DNA of 64,000 nucleotides, taken from positions 1,462,001 to 1,526,000 of the forward strand of contig LR743504.1 in NCBI GenBank assembly GCA_902712845.1. Direction: 5' to 3'. Of this stretch, positions 44,306 to 56,119 are shown piece by piece. The notes below the pieces were generated by a model that searched no databases, was not told the origin of the DNA, and saw only the letters and a list, made by a program, of their open reading frames with translations. The first letter of the stretch is position 1. Each line of letters opens with the position of its first letter. A program made the position numbers and the translations under genes. This DNA is from Methylobacterium bullatum (GTDB lineage: Bacteria; Pseudomonadota; Alphaproteobacteria; Rhizobiales; Beijerinckiaceae).

Positions 44306-47059
44306 GTGGACCACGACGACAGCAGCGCGGGAATCGAGGCCGACCGTCGTGCGGCCCTCTTGCGCTACGGCATCCTCGATACGGAGGCCGAGGCCGATTT
44401 CGACGATATCGTGAAGGCCGCGTCGGCGGCCTGCGACATGCCGATTTCCCTGATCTCCCTGCTCGACGGGGACCGCCAATGGTTCAAGGCCGAGACGGGT
44501 TTCGGTCGGCGGGAAACCCCGATCTCCTCTTCGATCTGCCGCTATGCCGTCCAGGAACAGGACGTGGTGTTCGTGATTTCCGACACGACCCGCGACGAAC
44601 GAACCTCCGCGAACCCGTTGGTCACCGGCGACTCGCATGTGCGCTTCTATGCCGGTGTGCCTCTGCAGACGTCGAAAGGCGTCACCCTCGGCACGCTCTG
44701 CGTCCTCGACACCAAACCGAACAGCCTGACCGCGGCGCAGAAGCTGATCCTGCAGACGCTGGCCAAGCAGGTGATGGCCCTGCTCGAACTGCGCCGTGCC
44801 CTGCAGGACCGGCGCGAGAGCGACCGGCTCAACAAGGCGATCCTGGAGAGCGCCGTCGATTACGGCATCATCTCCATGGATCTGTCCGGCCGGGTGACGA
44901 GCTGGAACACCGGCGCGGAACGCGTCATCGGCTGGAGCGAGGCCGAGATGCTCGGCGAGCCCGCCCATGTCTTCTTCACGCCCGAGGATATCGAGACCGG
45001 CGCTCCCGAGCAGGAGATGGGTGCCGCGCTGCTGCACGGGCGTGCCAGCGACGAGCGCTGGCACAGGCGCAAGGACGGGACCCTGTTCTGGGGGCTCGGC
45101 GAGATGATGCCGCTCAGGAACGAGGACGGGCATCCGGAGGGATTCATCAAGATCCTGCGAGACCGTACGGAACAGCGCCTCGCGAACCAGAAGCAGCGCG
45201 ACGACGCGGAATTCATGCGCAGCGTCCTCGCCTCGTCGGCCGATTGCATCAAAGTGATCGACCTCGACAACCGTCTGACCTTCATGAGTGAGGGCGGGAT
45301 GCGGGTGATGGAGGTGAGCGACTTCAACGCGATCCAGAACTGTCCCTGGCCGGATTTCTGGCAGAACCAGGGCAATGCCGACGCCTATGCGGCCCTTGCT
45401 GCCGCCAAGGCCGGGGGAACGGGCCATTTCCAGGGTCAGGCCAACACCATGGCGGGCAATCCCCGCTGGTGGGACGTGCAAGTCACCCCGATCCTCGATG
45501 CCGAAGGACGCCCCGAGCGGCTGCTCTCGGTCTCCCGCGACATCACCGTCCAGAAGACCGCCGAGCAGCGGATCAGCGCCAGCGAGGCGCGCTGGCGGGG
45601 CCTGTTCACCAGCATGCAGGAAGGGTTCTTCCTCGGCGAACTCGTTCGCGACCGGGCCGGCCGGGCCTGCGATTACCGCTTCCTGGAGATCAACCCGGCC
45701 TTCGCCCGGCAATCGGGCCTGTCGGAGCAAAGCGTCGGCCGTACCGTTCGAGAGCTCGTTCCCGAGATCGACCAGGGGCTGATCGACCGTTATGCGAGCG
45801 TGGTCGATACCGGCGAACCGAGCCTGTTCGAGATCACCGTGCCCGGCCTCGGCCGGACCTTCGAGGTCCGCGCCGGACACGAAAGCGGCCAGCGGTTCAG
45901 CTGCCTTTTCCTCGACGTCACCGAACGCAAGCAGGGCGAGACCCGTCGGCTCGCCATCGCGGAGCTCGGCGACCGCCTGCGCGACCTGAGCGACCCGGAA
46001 GCGATCGCGTTCGTCGCGGCAGAGATCACGGGCCGGACCCTGGGACTGTCCCATTCCGGTTACGGAGCCGTGGACCAGGAGCGCGAGACCATCGTCGTCG
46101 GTCGAGGGTGGTCGGCGCCCGGCCTCCCCGGCATCGACGGAGCCCGCGAGTTTCGGGAATACGGCTCGTGTATCGACGCGCTGAAGGCTGGAACGGCGGT
46201 TCTGATCGAGGATGCCGCCGCGGATCCGCGCACCGCATCGGATGCGGTTTCGCTGAACGACATCCGCATCCGTTCGTTCGTCGACCTGCCGGTCATGGAG
46301 CACGGACGATTCGTCGCCGTATTCTACGCAGCCAAGGACGTCCCGCACGCCTGGAACACCGAAGAGATCGGTTTCATCCGCAACATCGCCGACCGGACAC
46401 GTGCCGCCATCGCGCGGATCGAGGCGGAGGCGCAGCAGCGCGTCCTGAATCTCGAACTCAGCCACCGCATGAAGAACATGTTGGCGATGGTGCAATCCAT
46501 CGCCACTCAGACCATGCGGAACGCCACCGATGTCGTGAGCGCCAAGGAGGTGCTGGCGGGGCGTCTGATCGCGCTGGGCAAGTCCCACGACCTGCTACTG
46601 GGCGGGTCGCTCGGCGATACGCCCCTGAAGACGCTGATCGAGAGTGCCCTGGAGCCTCACAAGGACAAGCCAGACCGTTTCTCCCTTCGCGGGCCGGCCC
46701 TGAATGTGGGTGCCAAGGCCGCGATGTCGCTGGCCCTCATCCTCCATGAGCTCGGGACCAATGCCGCCAAGTACGGCGCCCTCTCTACCGCCAAAGGCAG
46801 CGTCTCCATCGTCTGGGAGATCTGTCGGAGCGAGGGCGAGGGCGGCGATCAGGTGCTGCTGCGCTGGATCGAGGCCGGAGGGCCGCCGGTCAGTCCGCCC
46901 ACCCGCACGGGGTTCGGGACACGCTTGATTGGGCGGGGACTTGCCGGCAATTTCGGCGGCGAGGTCTCCCTCGATTACCGCACGGCCGGTGTGGTCTGTA
47001 CGCTCGAAGCGTCGCTGAAAGGTCTGCAGGCCGTGGATACGCCGCCCGACTTCCGTTGA
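44306..47059 (+). CDS. Multi-sensor HWE-type histidine kinase (GAF-PAS-PAS-PAS-GAF)
   Basis: A soluble 917-residue kinase. Order: GAF-like (about 10-160), PAS (175-285, TSWNTGAERVIGWSEAEMLG), PAS (300-415), PAS (430-545), second GAF (555-705), then HWE kinase region (SHRMKNMLAMVQSIATQTMR at about 718) and an HATPase with the [14 protein letters not shown] box and GFGTRLIGRGL. With no membrane helix it must sense a cytosolic signal such as light, redox or metabolites. GTG start at 44306. No partner regulator lies downstream on its strand. Confidence 0.85.
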   Translation: MDHDDSSAGIEADRRAALLRYGILDTEAEADFDDIVKAASAACDMPISLISLLDGDRQWFKAETGFGRRETPISSSICRYAVQEQDVVFVISDTTRDERTSANPLVTGDSHVRFYAGVPLQTSKGVTLGTLCVLDTKPNSLTAAQKLILQTLAKQVMALLELRRALQDRRESDRLNKAILESAVDYGIISMDLSGRVTSWNTGAERVIGWSEAEMLGEPAHVFFTPEDIETGAPEQEMGAALLHGRASDERWHRRKDGTLFWGLGEMMPLRNEDGHPEGFIKILRDRTEQRLANQKQRDDAEFMRSVLASSADCIKVIDLDNRLTFMSEGGMRVMEVSDFNAIQNCPWPDFWQNQGNADAYAALAAAKAGGTGHFQGQANTMAGNPRWWDVQVTPILDAEGRPERLLSVSRDITVQKTAEQRISASEARWRGLFTSMQEGFFLGELVRDRAGRACDYRFLEINPAFARQSGLSEQSVGRTVRELVPEIDQGLIDRYASVVDTGEPSLFEITVPGLGRTFEVRAGHESGQRFSCLFLDVTERKQGETRRLAIAELGDRLRDLSDPEAIAFVAAEITGRTLGLSHSGYGAVDQERETIVVGRGWSAPGLPGIDGAREFREYGSCIDALKAGTAVLIEDAAADPRTASDAVSLNDIRIRSFVDLPVMEHGRFVAVFYAAKDVPHAWNTEEIGFIRNIADRTRAAIARIEAEAQQRVLNLELSHRMKNMLAMVQSIATQTMRNATDVVSAKEVLAGRLIALGKSHDLLLGGSLGDTPLKTLIESALEPHKDKPDRFSLRGPALNVGAKAAMSLALILHELGTNAAKYGALSTAKGSVSIVWEICRSEGEGGDQVLLRWIEAGGPPVSPPTRTGFGTRLIGRGLAGNFGGEVSLDYRTAGVVCTLEASLKGLQAVDTPPDFR

Positions 47060-47119
47060 GGCGATAGCAGGGAAGCGGATGCCGCTCTCCCGAAAAGCGG
47101 ATGCCGGGCAGGGCCAGCC

Positions 47120-47578
47120 TCAGTCTGCGCGGATCTGGGCCGCGCCGGGATCCTTGGAGTTGAGCGCGCAGCCGCAGGTGAACACCCTGGCGCCGCTGTC
47201 GGCTCCCCGCGAGACCGCCTCGCAGGTGAGAAGATGCCGGAGCTGCGCCTCCAGCTGATCCTTCTGATACGGCTTCTGCATCACGGGCACAGCCTGATAG
47301 GCCGGCTCCAGTCCGGCCGAGCCGTAACCTGTTGCGAACAGGAACGGGATGCAGCGCTCGAACAGCTGATCGGCTACGGGATAGCTGCGCGTTTCGCCGA
47401 GATTCACATCGAGGATGGCCGCATCGAAGTCGCCGGCCTGAAGCCGCCGCAGCGCCTGGTCGAGGCGCATGGCGACAACGACCTCGCAGCCGAGATCGAT
47501 AAGCATGTCCTCGGCGAGCATCGCGACAAGGCTTTCGTCTTCCACCAGCAGGACCCGGCGTCCCTCCAGGATACTCAT
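47120..47578 (-). CDS. Single-domain response regulator
   Basis: A 152-residue receiver-only protein: acidic pocket EDE at 13-15, phospho-acceptor Asp57 (AAILDVNLG), Thr in FATGYG and Lys in MQKPY. After the receiver there is a 33-residue tail with two cysteines (FTCGCALN) and no output domain. It resembles regulators encoded beside HWE kinases. Its ATG overlaps the stop of the kinase gene (ATGA), so the two are a pair. Confidence 0.85.
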   Translation of the reverse strand: MSILEGRRVLLVEDESLVAMLAEDMLIDLGCEVVVAMRLDQALRRLQAGDFDAAILDVNLGETRSYPVADQLFERCIPFLFATGYGSAGLEPAYQAVPVMQKPYQKDQLEAQLRHLLTCEAVSRGADSGARVFTCGCALNSKDPGAAQIRAD

Positions 47579-48642
47579 GAGACCGGACGCCCCGTCACGA
47601 CATCCTGTCCATGCCAACCCAGCGCGGTCAGTGGGATGTCGAGGCGGCATACGAGTCCGGCCGGTGCGAAATCGATCTCGGCGCTGCCGTCGAATTCCAG
47701 CGGCAATTGCCGCTCGATGAGCCTCGAGCCGAAACCCCTGCGGGTCGGAGGGATCACTTCCGGGCCGCCCGTCTCCGTCCAGGTGAGGGACAGGCGTTCG
47801 CGCCCGCCATCGGACGTCAGCGTCCATGTCACTGCGACGCGGCCCTCGGGAATCGAGAGGGCGCCGTATTTGGCGGCGTTGGTCATCAATTCGTGCAACG
47901 CCATCGCCAGCGTCACGGCGACCTTGGGGTGGAGGCGAGTATCCGGGCCGGTGATGTTGAACCGCGTCCCGTCGGTCTCCGCGACCGCATGGGGTGCGAT
48001 CGCCCGCTCGACGACACCGATGAGGCTGGCGCTCTCCCAATTGGATTCCGTCAGGACATTGTGGGCGTCCGAGAGCGCCGCGACGCGGGCATCGAAGACG
48101 GCGCGGGCCGGCTGGTCGGCGACGTTGCGGAAAGTCTGCGCCGCGATGGACTGGACGGTGGCCAGGGTGTTCTTCACCCGGTGGTTCAGCTCGTTCGTCA
48201 GCAATTTCTGCCGCTCGGCCGCCGCCTTCTCCTCCGTGATGTCGCGGACTTCGATGATCGTACCGATGATCTTGGCCGCATCGTCGCGAATCGGGCTCGC
48301 GGTGAAGCCGACGGGGTAGAAATGCCCGTCCTTGTGGACGAACACCTCTTCGCCGCGTTCCTGGTTGTTCTCGGGGAAGGCACGGTCGATGGCGCATTCC
48401 TCTAACGGGAACGGACGGCCATCGGGGTAGGTGTGGTGGACGATGTCGTGCAGCGGACAGTCGCGCGCGAGCACCTCTCCGACGCTGAATCCGGTGAGCA
48501 ATTCGGCGGCGCGGTTCATGTAGACGCAGTGCTGCCGGTCATCCATCAGGAAGATCGCCACCGACGCGTTGTTGAGCACGGCGTTCAAGCGGCGCTCGGT
48601 CTCGTGGAGCTGTGACCCGCGGCGCAGGGTCGGCAGGGACAT
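47575..48642 (-). CDS. PAS-domain HWE-type histidine kinase
   Basis: A 355-residue soluble kinase: one PAS domain (about 15-140, [20 protein letters not shown] and GYP-like [11 protein letters not shown]), HWE phospho-acceptor [18 protein letters not shown] at about 155, and an HATPase with [14 protein letters not shown] and [10 protein letters not shown]. The start [11 protein letters not shown] at 48642 avoids a basic, low-complexity upstream extension. It is co-transcribed with the receiver protein at 47120. Confidence 0.85.
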   Translation of the reverse strand: MSLPTLRRGSQLHETERRLNAVLNNASVAIFLMDDRQHCVYMNRAAELLTGFSVGEVLARDCPLHDIVHHTYPDGRPFPLEECAIDRAFPENNQERGEEVFVHKDGHFYPVGFTASPIRDDAAKIIGTIIEVRDITEEKAAAERQKLLTNELNHRVKNTLATVQSIAAQTFRNVADQPARAVFDARVAALSDAHNVLTESNWESASLIGVVERAIAPHAVAETDGTRFNITGPDTRLHPKVAVTLAMALHELMTNAAKYGALSIPEGRVAVTWTLTSDGGRERLSLTWTETGGPEVIPPTRRGFGSRLIERQLPLEFDGSAEIDFAPAGLVCRLDIPLTALGWHGQDVVTGRPVS

Positions 48643-49117
48643 CGAGGCTTCGGCGGAGGAAACGAGTGGCGGCCGGGTCGGCACGAGGCAGGCTCTCTGC
48701 AAGGTTGGGTGGGCACCCGATGGCGCACCGCAATATCCTAACGGCTTCGATAGGGTTCGGCGAGGAAAGATCGGCCGATCCCCGATATCCCCGCGCACCG
48801 ACAGGCGAAAGCGTGAGGAGCGGCGGTTTGTTCCGCGTGACGGGCTTCGGCAAGTGATCCGGCAAGTAATCCGGCAACGGATTTGGCGACGGAACGCGTG
48901 CGACAGTGGGAATTCTCCGGGATGTCACAGCGCTGTCGTGCCGGACGATCGCATCGCGGCGGATCTTTTTTTCCCAATTGAAGGCAGGTTGCTGGATGGG
49001 GCGGCCCCGGAACGCAGGCCGGGCGGGGATTGTATCGGTACGGCTGGACGCCATGCCGCAAGCCGGGATGGGGATGAGACTCTTGATCGGCATGCGATGC
49101 GCCCGAGTTCCGGGCAC
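48643..49117. other. Intergenic region between divergent kinase and redox operons
   Basis: No supported gene. A 12-base unit (ggcaagtgatcc / ggcaagtaatcc / ggcaacgg) is repeated about two and a half times near 48849-48880. The promoters of both flanking operons must be here. Confidence 0.45.
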
Positions 49118-50584
49118 ATGCCAAACTCTCCCGCCCTCCACACGACGATCTCCGACCCATGTACAGTGGTCTGCCTGCACTTCCTGGGAGGAAGCGCGCG
49201 GGAATGGGAGCCGGTCACTGCTCTTCTCGACGACCTCGCTCGCGTGGTGGCGCTCGACCTGCCCGGCTTCGGCGATGCGGCCGCCGTGTCCGGCTATTCG
49301 GTGGAGGCGATGGCGGATCATGTGGCGGCCGGGATCGCCGCCTCCGATCCCGGTGGTCGATGGTATCTCGCCGGCCATAGCATGGGCGCGAAGGTGGCCC
49401 TGGCCCTCGCCAGGCGCGCCGAGGATGGTGCACCGGATCTAGCGGGGCTCGCTGGTCTGGTCCTGCTTGGCGGTTCACCGCCGAGCCCTGAGCCGATGTC
49501 CGACGACAAGCGGCGGGAGATGATGGAATGGATTTCTGCCGATGCGGAGACCCGCCGCCGTAAGGCTGGAGAGTTCATCGACCAGAACGCGGGCGCTCCC
49601 CTCGGCGAACCGCTTCGGACCTGCGCGGTGGAGGATGTCCTGCGCGCCTCTCCCGCCGCCTGGACGGCATGGCTGCGCGACGGCTCCCGTGAGGATTGGA
49701 GCCGCCGGATCGGCATCCTGCGCATCCCGGCCGTGGTCGTTGGCGGAACCGAGGATGCCGATCTCGGCGCCGCCGCGCAGAAGGCCCTGACGCTTCCGCA
49801 TCTAGCCAACGGCCGACTCGTGTCCCTCGACGGCGCAGGGCACCTGCTGCCGCTGGAGCGGCCGGAGGCCGTTGCCGGTCTCATCGCGGGCCTCGTCTCC
49901 GGGGAGCCGCTTCCAAAATCCGAGGCGCCGACCGTGCCGGAGCCCTATCGCGTGCTGGTCGAATCCGACCGGGTGAACACGCGCCTGCGCGCGGCGCTTC
50001 TCGCGCGCACCGAGCCCGACGACCCGGCCTACCAGCCCGGATGCCTCGAGCCGGTCGAACTCGCGCAGCTTCGCGCCGTCGTGGACAGGGTGCTGCCGCA
50101 GGACGGAATGAGTCGGATCGACATCGCGGCGCGGATCGACGCCCGGCTCGCTGCCGGATCCGGGGACGGATGGCGTTTTGCCAAGCTGCCGGCGGACGGC
50201 GCGGCCTATCGCGCCGCCCTGCGAACCCTGGATGCCGCTGCGCGGTCCGTCCACGGAATGCGCTTCCTCGGCCTCGACGGCGGCGCGCAGGACGCGCTCC
50301 TGACGGCGGTGGCTTCCAGCGAACCCCTCTGTCCAGACGGACCGGAGGATGGGCTCGATGCCGAAGCGATGAGTCTGTGGTTCGAGGATCTGCGCAGCGA
50401 TGCGGTGCGGATCTATCTCGCTCACCCCGCCAGCCTTGCCCGGATTGGCTTTTCCGGGATCGGCGCGGGCGGCGACGATGCGGAAACCCTGCCGGGCTTC
50501 GTGCGCGTCGGCATCGCGGACCCGGAACCCTGGGAGCCCTCCGCTCTCCAAAAGTCCTCCACCCTCGGGGAGGCCGGACGATGA
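49118..50584 (+). CDS. Alpha/beta hydrolase fused to a gluconate 2-dehydrogenase subunit 3-like domain
   Basis: A 488-residue two-domain protein. Residues 10-265 are an alpha/beta hydrolase: oxyanion region [12 protein letters not shown], nucleophile Ser88 in AGHSMGAK, acid in [10 protein letters not shown] and His in [10 protein letters not shown]. Residues 285-470 resemble the small subunit (subunit 3) that partners GMC dehydrogenases ([34 protein letters not shown]). The next gene encodes a GMC flavoprotein and overlaps by ATGA, which supports this. Earlier in-frame starts (for example 49097) are possible. No Tat signal is visible, which is unusual for subunit 3. Confidence 0.75.
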   Translation: MPNSPALHTTISDPCTVVCLHFLGGSAREWEPVTALLDDLARVVALDLPGFGDAAAVSGYSVEAMADHVAAGIAASDPGGRWYLAGHSMGAKVALALARRAEDGAPDLAGLAGLVLLGGSPPSPEPMSDDKRREMMEWISADAETRRRKAGEFIDQNAGAPLGEPLRTCAVEDVLRASPAAWTAWLRDGSREDWSRRIGILRIPAVVVGGTEDADLGAAAQKALTLPHLANGRLVSLDGAGHLLPLERPEAVAGLIAGLVSGEPLPKSEAPTVPEPYRVLVESDRVNTRLRAALLARTEPDDPAYQPGCLEPVELAQLRAVVDRVLPQDGMSRIDIAARIDARLAAGSGDGWRFAKLPADGAAYRAALRTLDAAARSVHGMRFLGLDGGAQDALLTAVASSEPLCPDGPEDGLDAEAMSLWFEDLRSDAVRIYLAHPASLARIGFSGIGAGGDDAETLPGFVRVGIADPEPWEPSALQKSSTLGEAGR

Positions 50585-52131
50585 AGCTCGATGCGATGCG
50601 TCGCTACGCAACCACCGACACCGTCGATGTCGTCGTCATCGGCACCGGCGCGGGTGGCGCGCCGGTGCTCGCCCGCCTCGCGGCGGCCGGGCTGAAGGTC
50701 GTCGCCCTGGAAGCGGGACCGAACTTCGACCCCGCGCGCTTCGCCTTCGACGAGACCCTCGCCGACGAGATCTACTGGACTGACGAGCGCCTCAGCGGCG
50801 GTTCGACACCGGAGGCCTTCGGCGCCAACAACAGCGGCACCGGGGTCGGCGGCTCCACCCTGCATTGGGGTGCCTTCACGCCCCGCGCCGACGAGCGCGA
50901 CCTGCGCCTCTACTCCGAGACCGGAATGGGGGTGGATTGGCCCCTCGGTTACAAGGACCTGCGGCCGTTCTACGAGCGCGTCGAGGCGTTTATCGGCGTC
51001 TCTGGCCCCGCCGCGTACCCCTGGGATCCGGGCCGGCGCTATCCTCTCTCACCGGTCCCGCGCAACGCGCCGGCCCAGGTGATGGCGACGGCCTGCGACC
51101 GGCTCGGCCTGCGCACCGCCGATTCACCGGCGGCCGTGGTCTCGGGTGACTTCCCCCAGGAGGGCGGCGACCTGCGCCGGGGCTGCATCAATTGCGGCTA
51201 TTGCCACCAGGGCTGCCGCAATGGCGCCAAGACCAGCATGGACGTCACCTACCTGCCCCATGCGGTCGCCAACGGGGCGGAAATCCGCCCCGATTGCCGG
51301 GTTCACGGGCTCGAGCGCGACCGCGAGGGTCGGATCACGTCCGTGATCTTCCGGCACGACGGCGTCGATCATCGCCAGCGTTGCGCGGCGGTCTATCTCT
51401 GTGCGGGCGCCGTGGAGACGCCCCGGCTCCTCCTGCATCTCGGGCTCGCCAACGGCAGCGGCCAGGTCGGGCGCAACTACATGGGCCATGTGGCGACCCA
51501 GGTCTGGGGGACGTTCGAGGCCAAGATGCGGATGAACCGTGGCTATCCCTCGTCGCTCATCAGCGAGGACATGGTCCGCCCCGACGATGCGGATTTCGCC
51601 GGCGGCTACCTGATGCAGAGCCTCGGCGTCCTGCCGCTGACCTGGGGCAATTCGGTGGCGCGGGGGCGCGGCCTCTGGGGGCGGGCGCTGACCGAACATC
51701 TCAGCCGTTACAACCACATGGCGGGGATTGGCATCAACGGCGAGACGCTACCCTGCGACGCCAATGTGCTGGTCCTCGCCGACGAGGTGGACGCGTTCGG
51801 GATGCGCAAGGCCCGCATCGATTTCGGCTATTCCTCCAACGAGGACCGGCTGAACGCCCATGCGACGCGGACCATGACGGCGATCTGGGAAGCCGCCGGC
51901 GCCAGCGACATCTGGGTGCTGGAGCGCGTCGCGCACACGATCGGGACGTGCCGGATGGGCCGGAGCGGCGACAGCGCCGTGGTCGATCCCCAGGGTCGGA
52001 GTTTCGAGGTTCCGAACCTCTGGATCAGCGACGGATCGACCTTCCCGAGCTCGCTGGCCGCCAACCCGGCCCTGACCATCATGGCCTTGGCCCTGCGCTC
52101 GGCCGAGGCGTTCCTCGGGCATCGCTCCTGA
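50581..52131 (+). CDS. GMC-family FAD oxidoreductase with a four-cysteine motif
   Basis: A 516-residue flavoprotein. FAD site [20 protein letters not shown] near 17-36; [12 protein letters not shown] near 97; catalytic His in [12 protein letters not shown] and C-terminal [17 protein letters not shown]. Cys202, 205, 208 and 212 (CxxCxxCxxxC, in [12 protein letters not shown]) could hold an iron-sulfur cluster as in some FAD glucose dehydrogenases or long-chain alcohol oxidases. It probably works with the upstream subunit 3-like domain. The substrate is an alcohol or sugar, not determinable from sequence. Confidence 0.83.
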   Translation: MKLDAMRRYATTDTVDVVVIGTGAGGAPVLARLAAAGLKVVALEAGPNFDPARFAFDETLADEIYWTDERLSGGSTPEAFGANNSGTGVGGSTLHWGAFTPRADERDLRLYSETGMGVDWPLGYKDLRPFYERVEAFIGVSGPAAYPWDPGRRYPLSPVPRNAPAQVMATACDRLGLRTADSPAAVVSGDFPQEGGDLRRGCINCGYCHQGCRNGAKTSMDVTYLPHAVANGAEIRPDCRVHGLERDREGRITSVIFRHDGVDHRQRCAAVYLCAGAVETPRLLLHLGLANGSGQVGRNYMGHVATQVWGTFEAKMRMNRGYPSSLISEDMVRPDDADFAGGYLMQSLGVLPLTWGNSVARGRGLWGRALTEHLSRYNHMAGIGINGETLPCDANVLVLADEVDAFGMRKARIDFGYSSNEDRLNAHATRTMTAIWEAAGASDIWVLERVAHTIGTCRMGRSGDSAVVDPQGRSFEVPNLWISDGSTFPSSLAANPALTIMALALRSAEAFLGHRS

Positions 52132-52200
52132 AGATTCATGCGGAACGCCACCGCCATTCCCCGGTTGGATTCACCGCAACGCGACGAGGTTTCAAGCGCC

Positions 52201-52509
52201 ATGACCACGAAGATTTCCACGAAGAATGCCCGCGAGGGTGCGCATGGCGAAATCGGCCTCGCCAAGGGCGAACGGGTCGCCATGCGGATGTGGCGCCACG
52301 AGCCGCCGACGGACGACAAGCCAAGCGCCAGCCGACCCTACGAGACGGTGGGCTACGTCATCTCCGGCCGTGCCGAACTCGTCGTCGGCGGCGAGACGGT
52401 GACCCTGGAGCCCGGCGATTCCTGGCTCGTCCCGGCCGGGGCCGAGCATACCTACTCGATCCTCGAAGAGTTCACGGCCGTCGAGGCCACCGCTCCGCCG
52501 GCCGCGTAG
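52201..52509 (+). CDS. Small cupin protein
   Basis: A 102-residue cupin_2 protein: GYVISGRAELVVGGETVTLE and PGDSWLVPAGAEHTYS form the two cupin motifs, with the His of motif 2 present. The ATG at 52201 removes a non-conserved stretch; an upstream in-frame ATG at 52138 would add 21 residues. It is the last gene of the operon, before a strong terminator. Role unknown. Confidence 0.75.
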   Translation: MTTKISTKNAREGAHGEIGLAKGERVAMRMWRHEPPTDDKPSASRPYETVGYVISGRAELVVGGETVTLEPGDSWLVPAGAEHTYSILEEFTAVEATAPPAA

Positions 52510-52560
52510 CCTTTCATACCCGCCGAACCCAGGGCGGCGATGTGAGACCAGACATGAGAA

Positions 52561-52592
52561 GGGCCGGATCGATCGCGATCCGGCCCTTTTTT
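52561..52592. terminator. Strong rho-independent terminator
   Basis: GGGCCGGATC, 6-base loop, GATCCGGCCC, then TTTTTT. A perfect 10-bp stem with a T6 tract on the plus strand. It lies between convergent genes (cupin and SDR) and ends the hydrolase-GMC-cupin operon. Confidence 0.93.
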
Positions 52593-52621
52593 GCTATCCC
52601 GTTCTCGAAGGAAGGGCCGCC

Positions 52622-53392
52622 CTACGCGCCGCCCCATTGCATGGTCAGGCCGCCATCCACCACGAGGGTATGGCCGGTGACGTAGTCGGCATCGTCCGAG
52701 GCGAGGTAGAGGATCGCCTTGGCGATCTCGTCGGGCTGGCCGGCGCGGTGCCACGGGATGCGCTCCAGGGACGCCGCGAGCTTCTCCGGGTTCTCGAACC
52801 GGTCGCTGGTCATCGGTGTCTCGATCAGGCCGGGGGCGACGTTGTTGACGTTGATCTTGTCCTCGGCGAGCTCCCGCGACAGGCTGCGGCAGAGGGAGCC
52901 GACACCGGCCTTCGACATGCCGTAGGGGGCGCTTTCCGGCGTCGGCAGGTGCTGGGCCACCGACGAGACGATGACGATCTTCCCCCGCCCGCCATGGGCC
53001 CGCCGGACCTTGATGAAGGCGCGGGCGCAGAAGACCGGCCCCATCAGGTTGACCCGCAGGATCTGTTCGAGCTTGCCGTCGTCCATCTCGGCCACCGGCA
53101 TCCCGCTCATGGCCTGACCGGCATTGTTGACGAGGATGTCGAGGACGCCGAACTCGGCGGCCACCTTGGCGAAGGTCGCCTCGACGGAGGCCGGGTCTCC
53201 GACATCGTCCTGGATCACGAGGCATGTGCGACCGGCGGCCTCGACCCTGCGCGCGGTCTCCCGCGCGCCGTCGGCGTCGGTGTTGTAGGTGATCGCCACG
53301 TCCGCGCCTTCGCGCGCGAACAACTCGGCCGCAGCCTGTCCGATACCGGAATCCGCCCCGGTGATGAGCGCGCGTTTGCCCTGCAGCTTCAT
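52622..53392 (-). CDS. Short-chain dehydrogenase (glucose 1-dehydrogenase-like)
   Basis: A classical SDR of 256 residues: TGADSGIG near 11-18, NNAG near 90, catalytic Ser in IVSSVA and YGMSK, and ending DGGLTMQWGGA, an end typical of the glucose-dehydrogenase-like branch. TYNTDAD after beta-2 suggests NADP can be used. It is preceded on the minus strand by pgm, 139 bases away, so joint transcription is possible. Substrate unknown. Confidence 0.83.
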   Translation of the reverse strand: MKLQGKRALITGADSGIGQAAAELFAREGADVAITYNTDADGARETARRVEAAGRTCLVIQDDVGDPASVEATFAKVAAEFGVLDILVNNAGQAMSGMPVAEMDDGKLEQILRVNLMGPVFCARAFIKVRRAHGGRGKIVIVSSVAQHLPTPESAPYGMSKAGVGSLCRSLSRELAEDKINVNNVAPGLIETPMTSDRFENPEKLAASLERIPWHRAGQPDEIAKAILYLASDDADYVTGHTLVVDGGLTMQWGGA

Positions 53393-53531
53393 GTCCGTTC
53401 CATCTGTGCGAGAAGGGGTGCACGGCCGTTTCGTGGCCGGCGATCACCCGAGATCTGCAGGACAATGGGCAGCGGAAAACGCGGTTCCCCGGATGCGGCA
53501 TCGGTGGAGGGGCCGCTTCCCCGGTCTGTCG

Positions 53532-55187
<1,656 letters not shown>

Positions 55188-55196
55188 CTACGATGG

Positions 55197-55308
55197 TCAC
55201 ACCTCTCGCGGGTATGACGGGCTCCCTCTTCTTTTAGGAGAGGGAGCCCGCCGCGCCTCATATCGATGCCGTCGGCTCGAGAAAACAGCGGTCGAGGAGA
55301 TGTGTGAA
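55197..55308. repeat. Dispersed intergenic repeat, copy 1
   Basis: An element of about 112 bases whose ends are inverted repeats (TCACACCTCTC and GAGATGTGTGA) and whose centre is a 10-bp hairpin (GGGCTCCCTC with GAGGGAGCCC). Its sequence lines up along its whole length with 63783-63896, for example at ctcgcgggta and tatcgatgcc. Confidence 0.8.
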
Positions 55309-55468
55309 CCCAGTTGCGTCGTCGGCGGGGACAACACAACGGCTGGTCCCCACCGGTCAACCACCCAAAGCACGGCGACGGGGAAAGATTCTCAGGAGCC
55401 GTTCCACCGCGACCCGGCCACGAGTGACCTGTCTCTACCTTCGGGGCAGGGTTATCGCATATGACACC

Positions 55469-55619
55469 ACACCGTCATTCCGGGTCGCCACAAGCGAGCC
55501 CGAACCCGGAGGGCCGCGCCAGAGGCGTGCGATCCAGAGCCGCCGACGGTGTAAAGTCCTGCGCCACTTGTGTTTCTGGATCCCGGGCTCCGCTGTGCGG
55601 CCCCGGGATGACGGGGTGG
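55469..55619. repeat. Inverted-repeat-bounded intergenic element
   Basis: About 150 bases bounded by accgtcattccggg and ccccgggatgacggggt, with internal gatcccgggctccgc. Such cgtcattccggg/ccgggatgac elements are dispersed in many alphaproteobacterial genomes. No second copy is seen in this window. Confidence 0.55.
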
Positions 55620-55668
55620 TGCCAGCGGGTTTCCGACAAGCAAATCGGCCTATGCGATCGCCCTGCCT

Positions 55669-55923
55669 TCAGGGTGTCGAGCGCGATGCGACGCCTTCGG
55701 CGAACGAGATCGTCAAGACGGTCATGCCCGCCTCGTCGACCACCTCGAACGAGCGGTCCAGGGCTTCGCTCAACGTCGCGCCGCTACCGAGCGCATCGGC
55801 GACGATCTGCTTGATGCCGATCACGGCGTCGTTGCGCACCTCGTCCATGGAGTCGAACATGTCTCCGTCCAAGTCGCGATGAAGCCCGTTGCGATCGCGC
55901 AGGTTCAGAAAGTAACGCGGCAT
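55669..55923 (-). CDS. DUF6894-like small protein
   Basis: An 84-residue protein beginning MPRYFLNLRDRNGLHRDLDG, with the pattern of short DUF6894 proteins common in Methylobacterium and rhizobia (Arg-Tyr-Phe-x-Leu start, then D-x-x-G). AAGGAGG lies 7 bases before the ATG. Function unknown. Confidence 0.78.
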   Translation of the reverse strand: MPRYFLNLRDRNGLHRDLDGDMFDSMDEVRNDAVIGIKQIVADALGSGATLSEALDRSFEVVDEAGMTVLTISFAEGVASRSTP

Positions 55924-56119
55924 GCCGGCCTCCTTGCCGTGACGATCCGACCCGACAATGCGCGACTTGCGACCGTCTCGCGATGCGACCGCGCACGAGA
56001 CCAAATGGCGGTCCCGTCCTCGGCTCCATCGCCGGACCCGGAATGTGTCACAAAATTTCCGGCCACGGTCGGCTCTCGCGCGGAGAACGACGGCGCAGCG
56101 GAAGGTCCGTGAGAAACAC

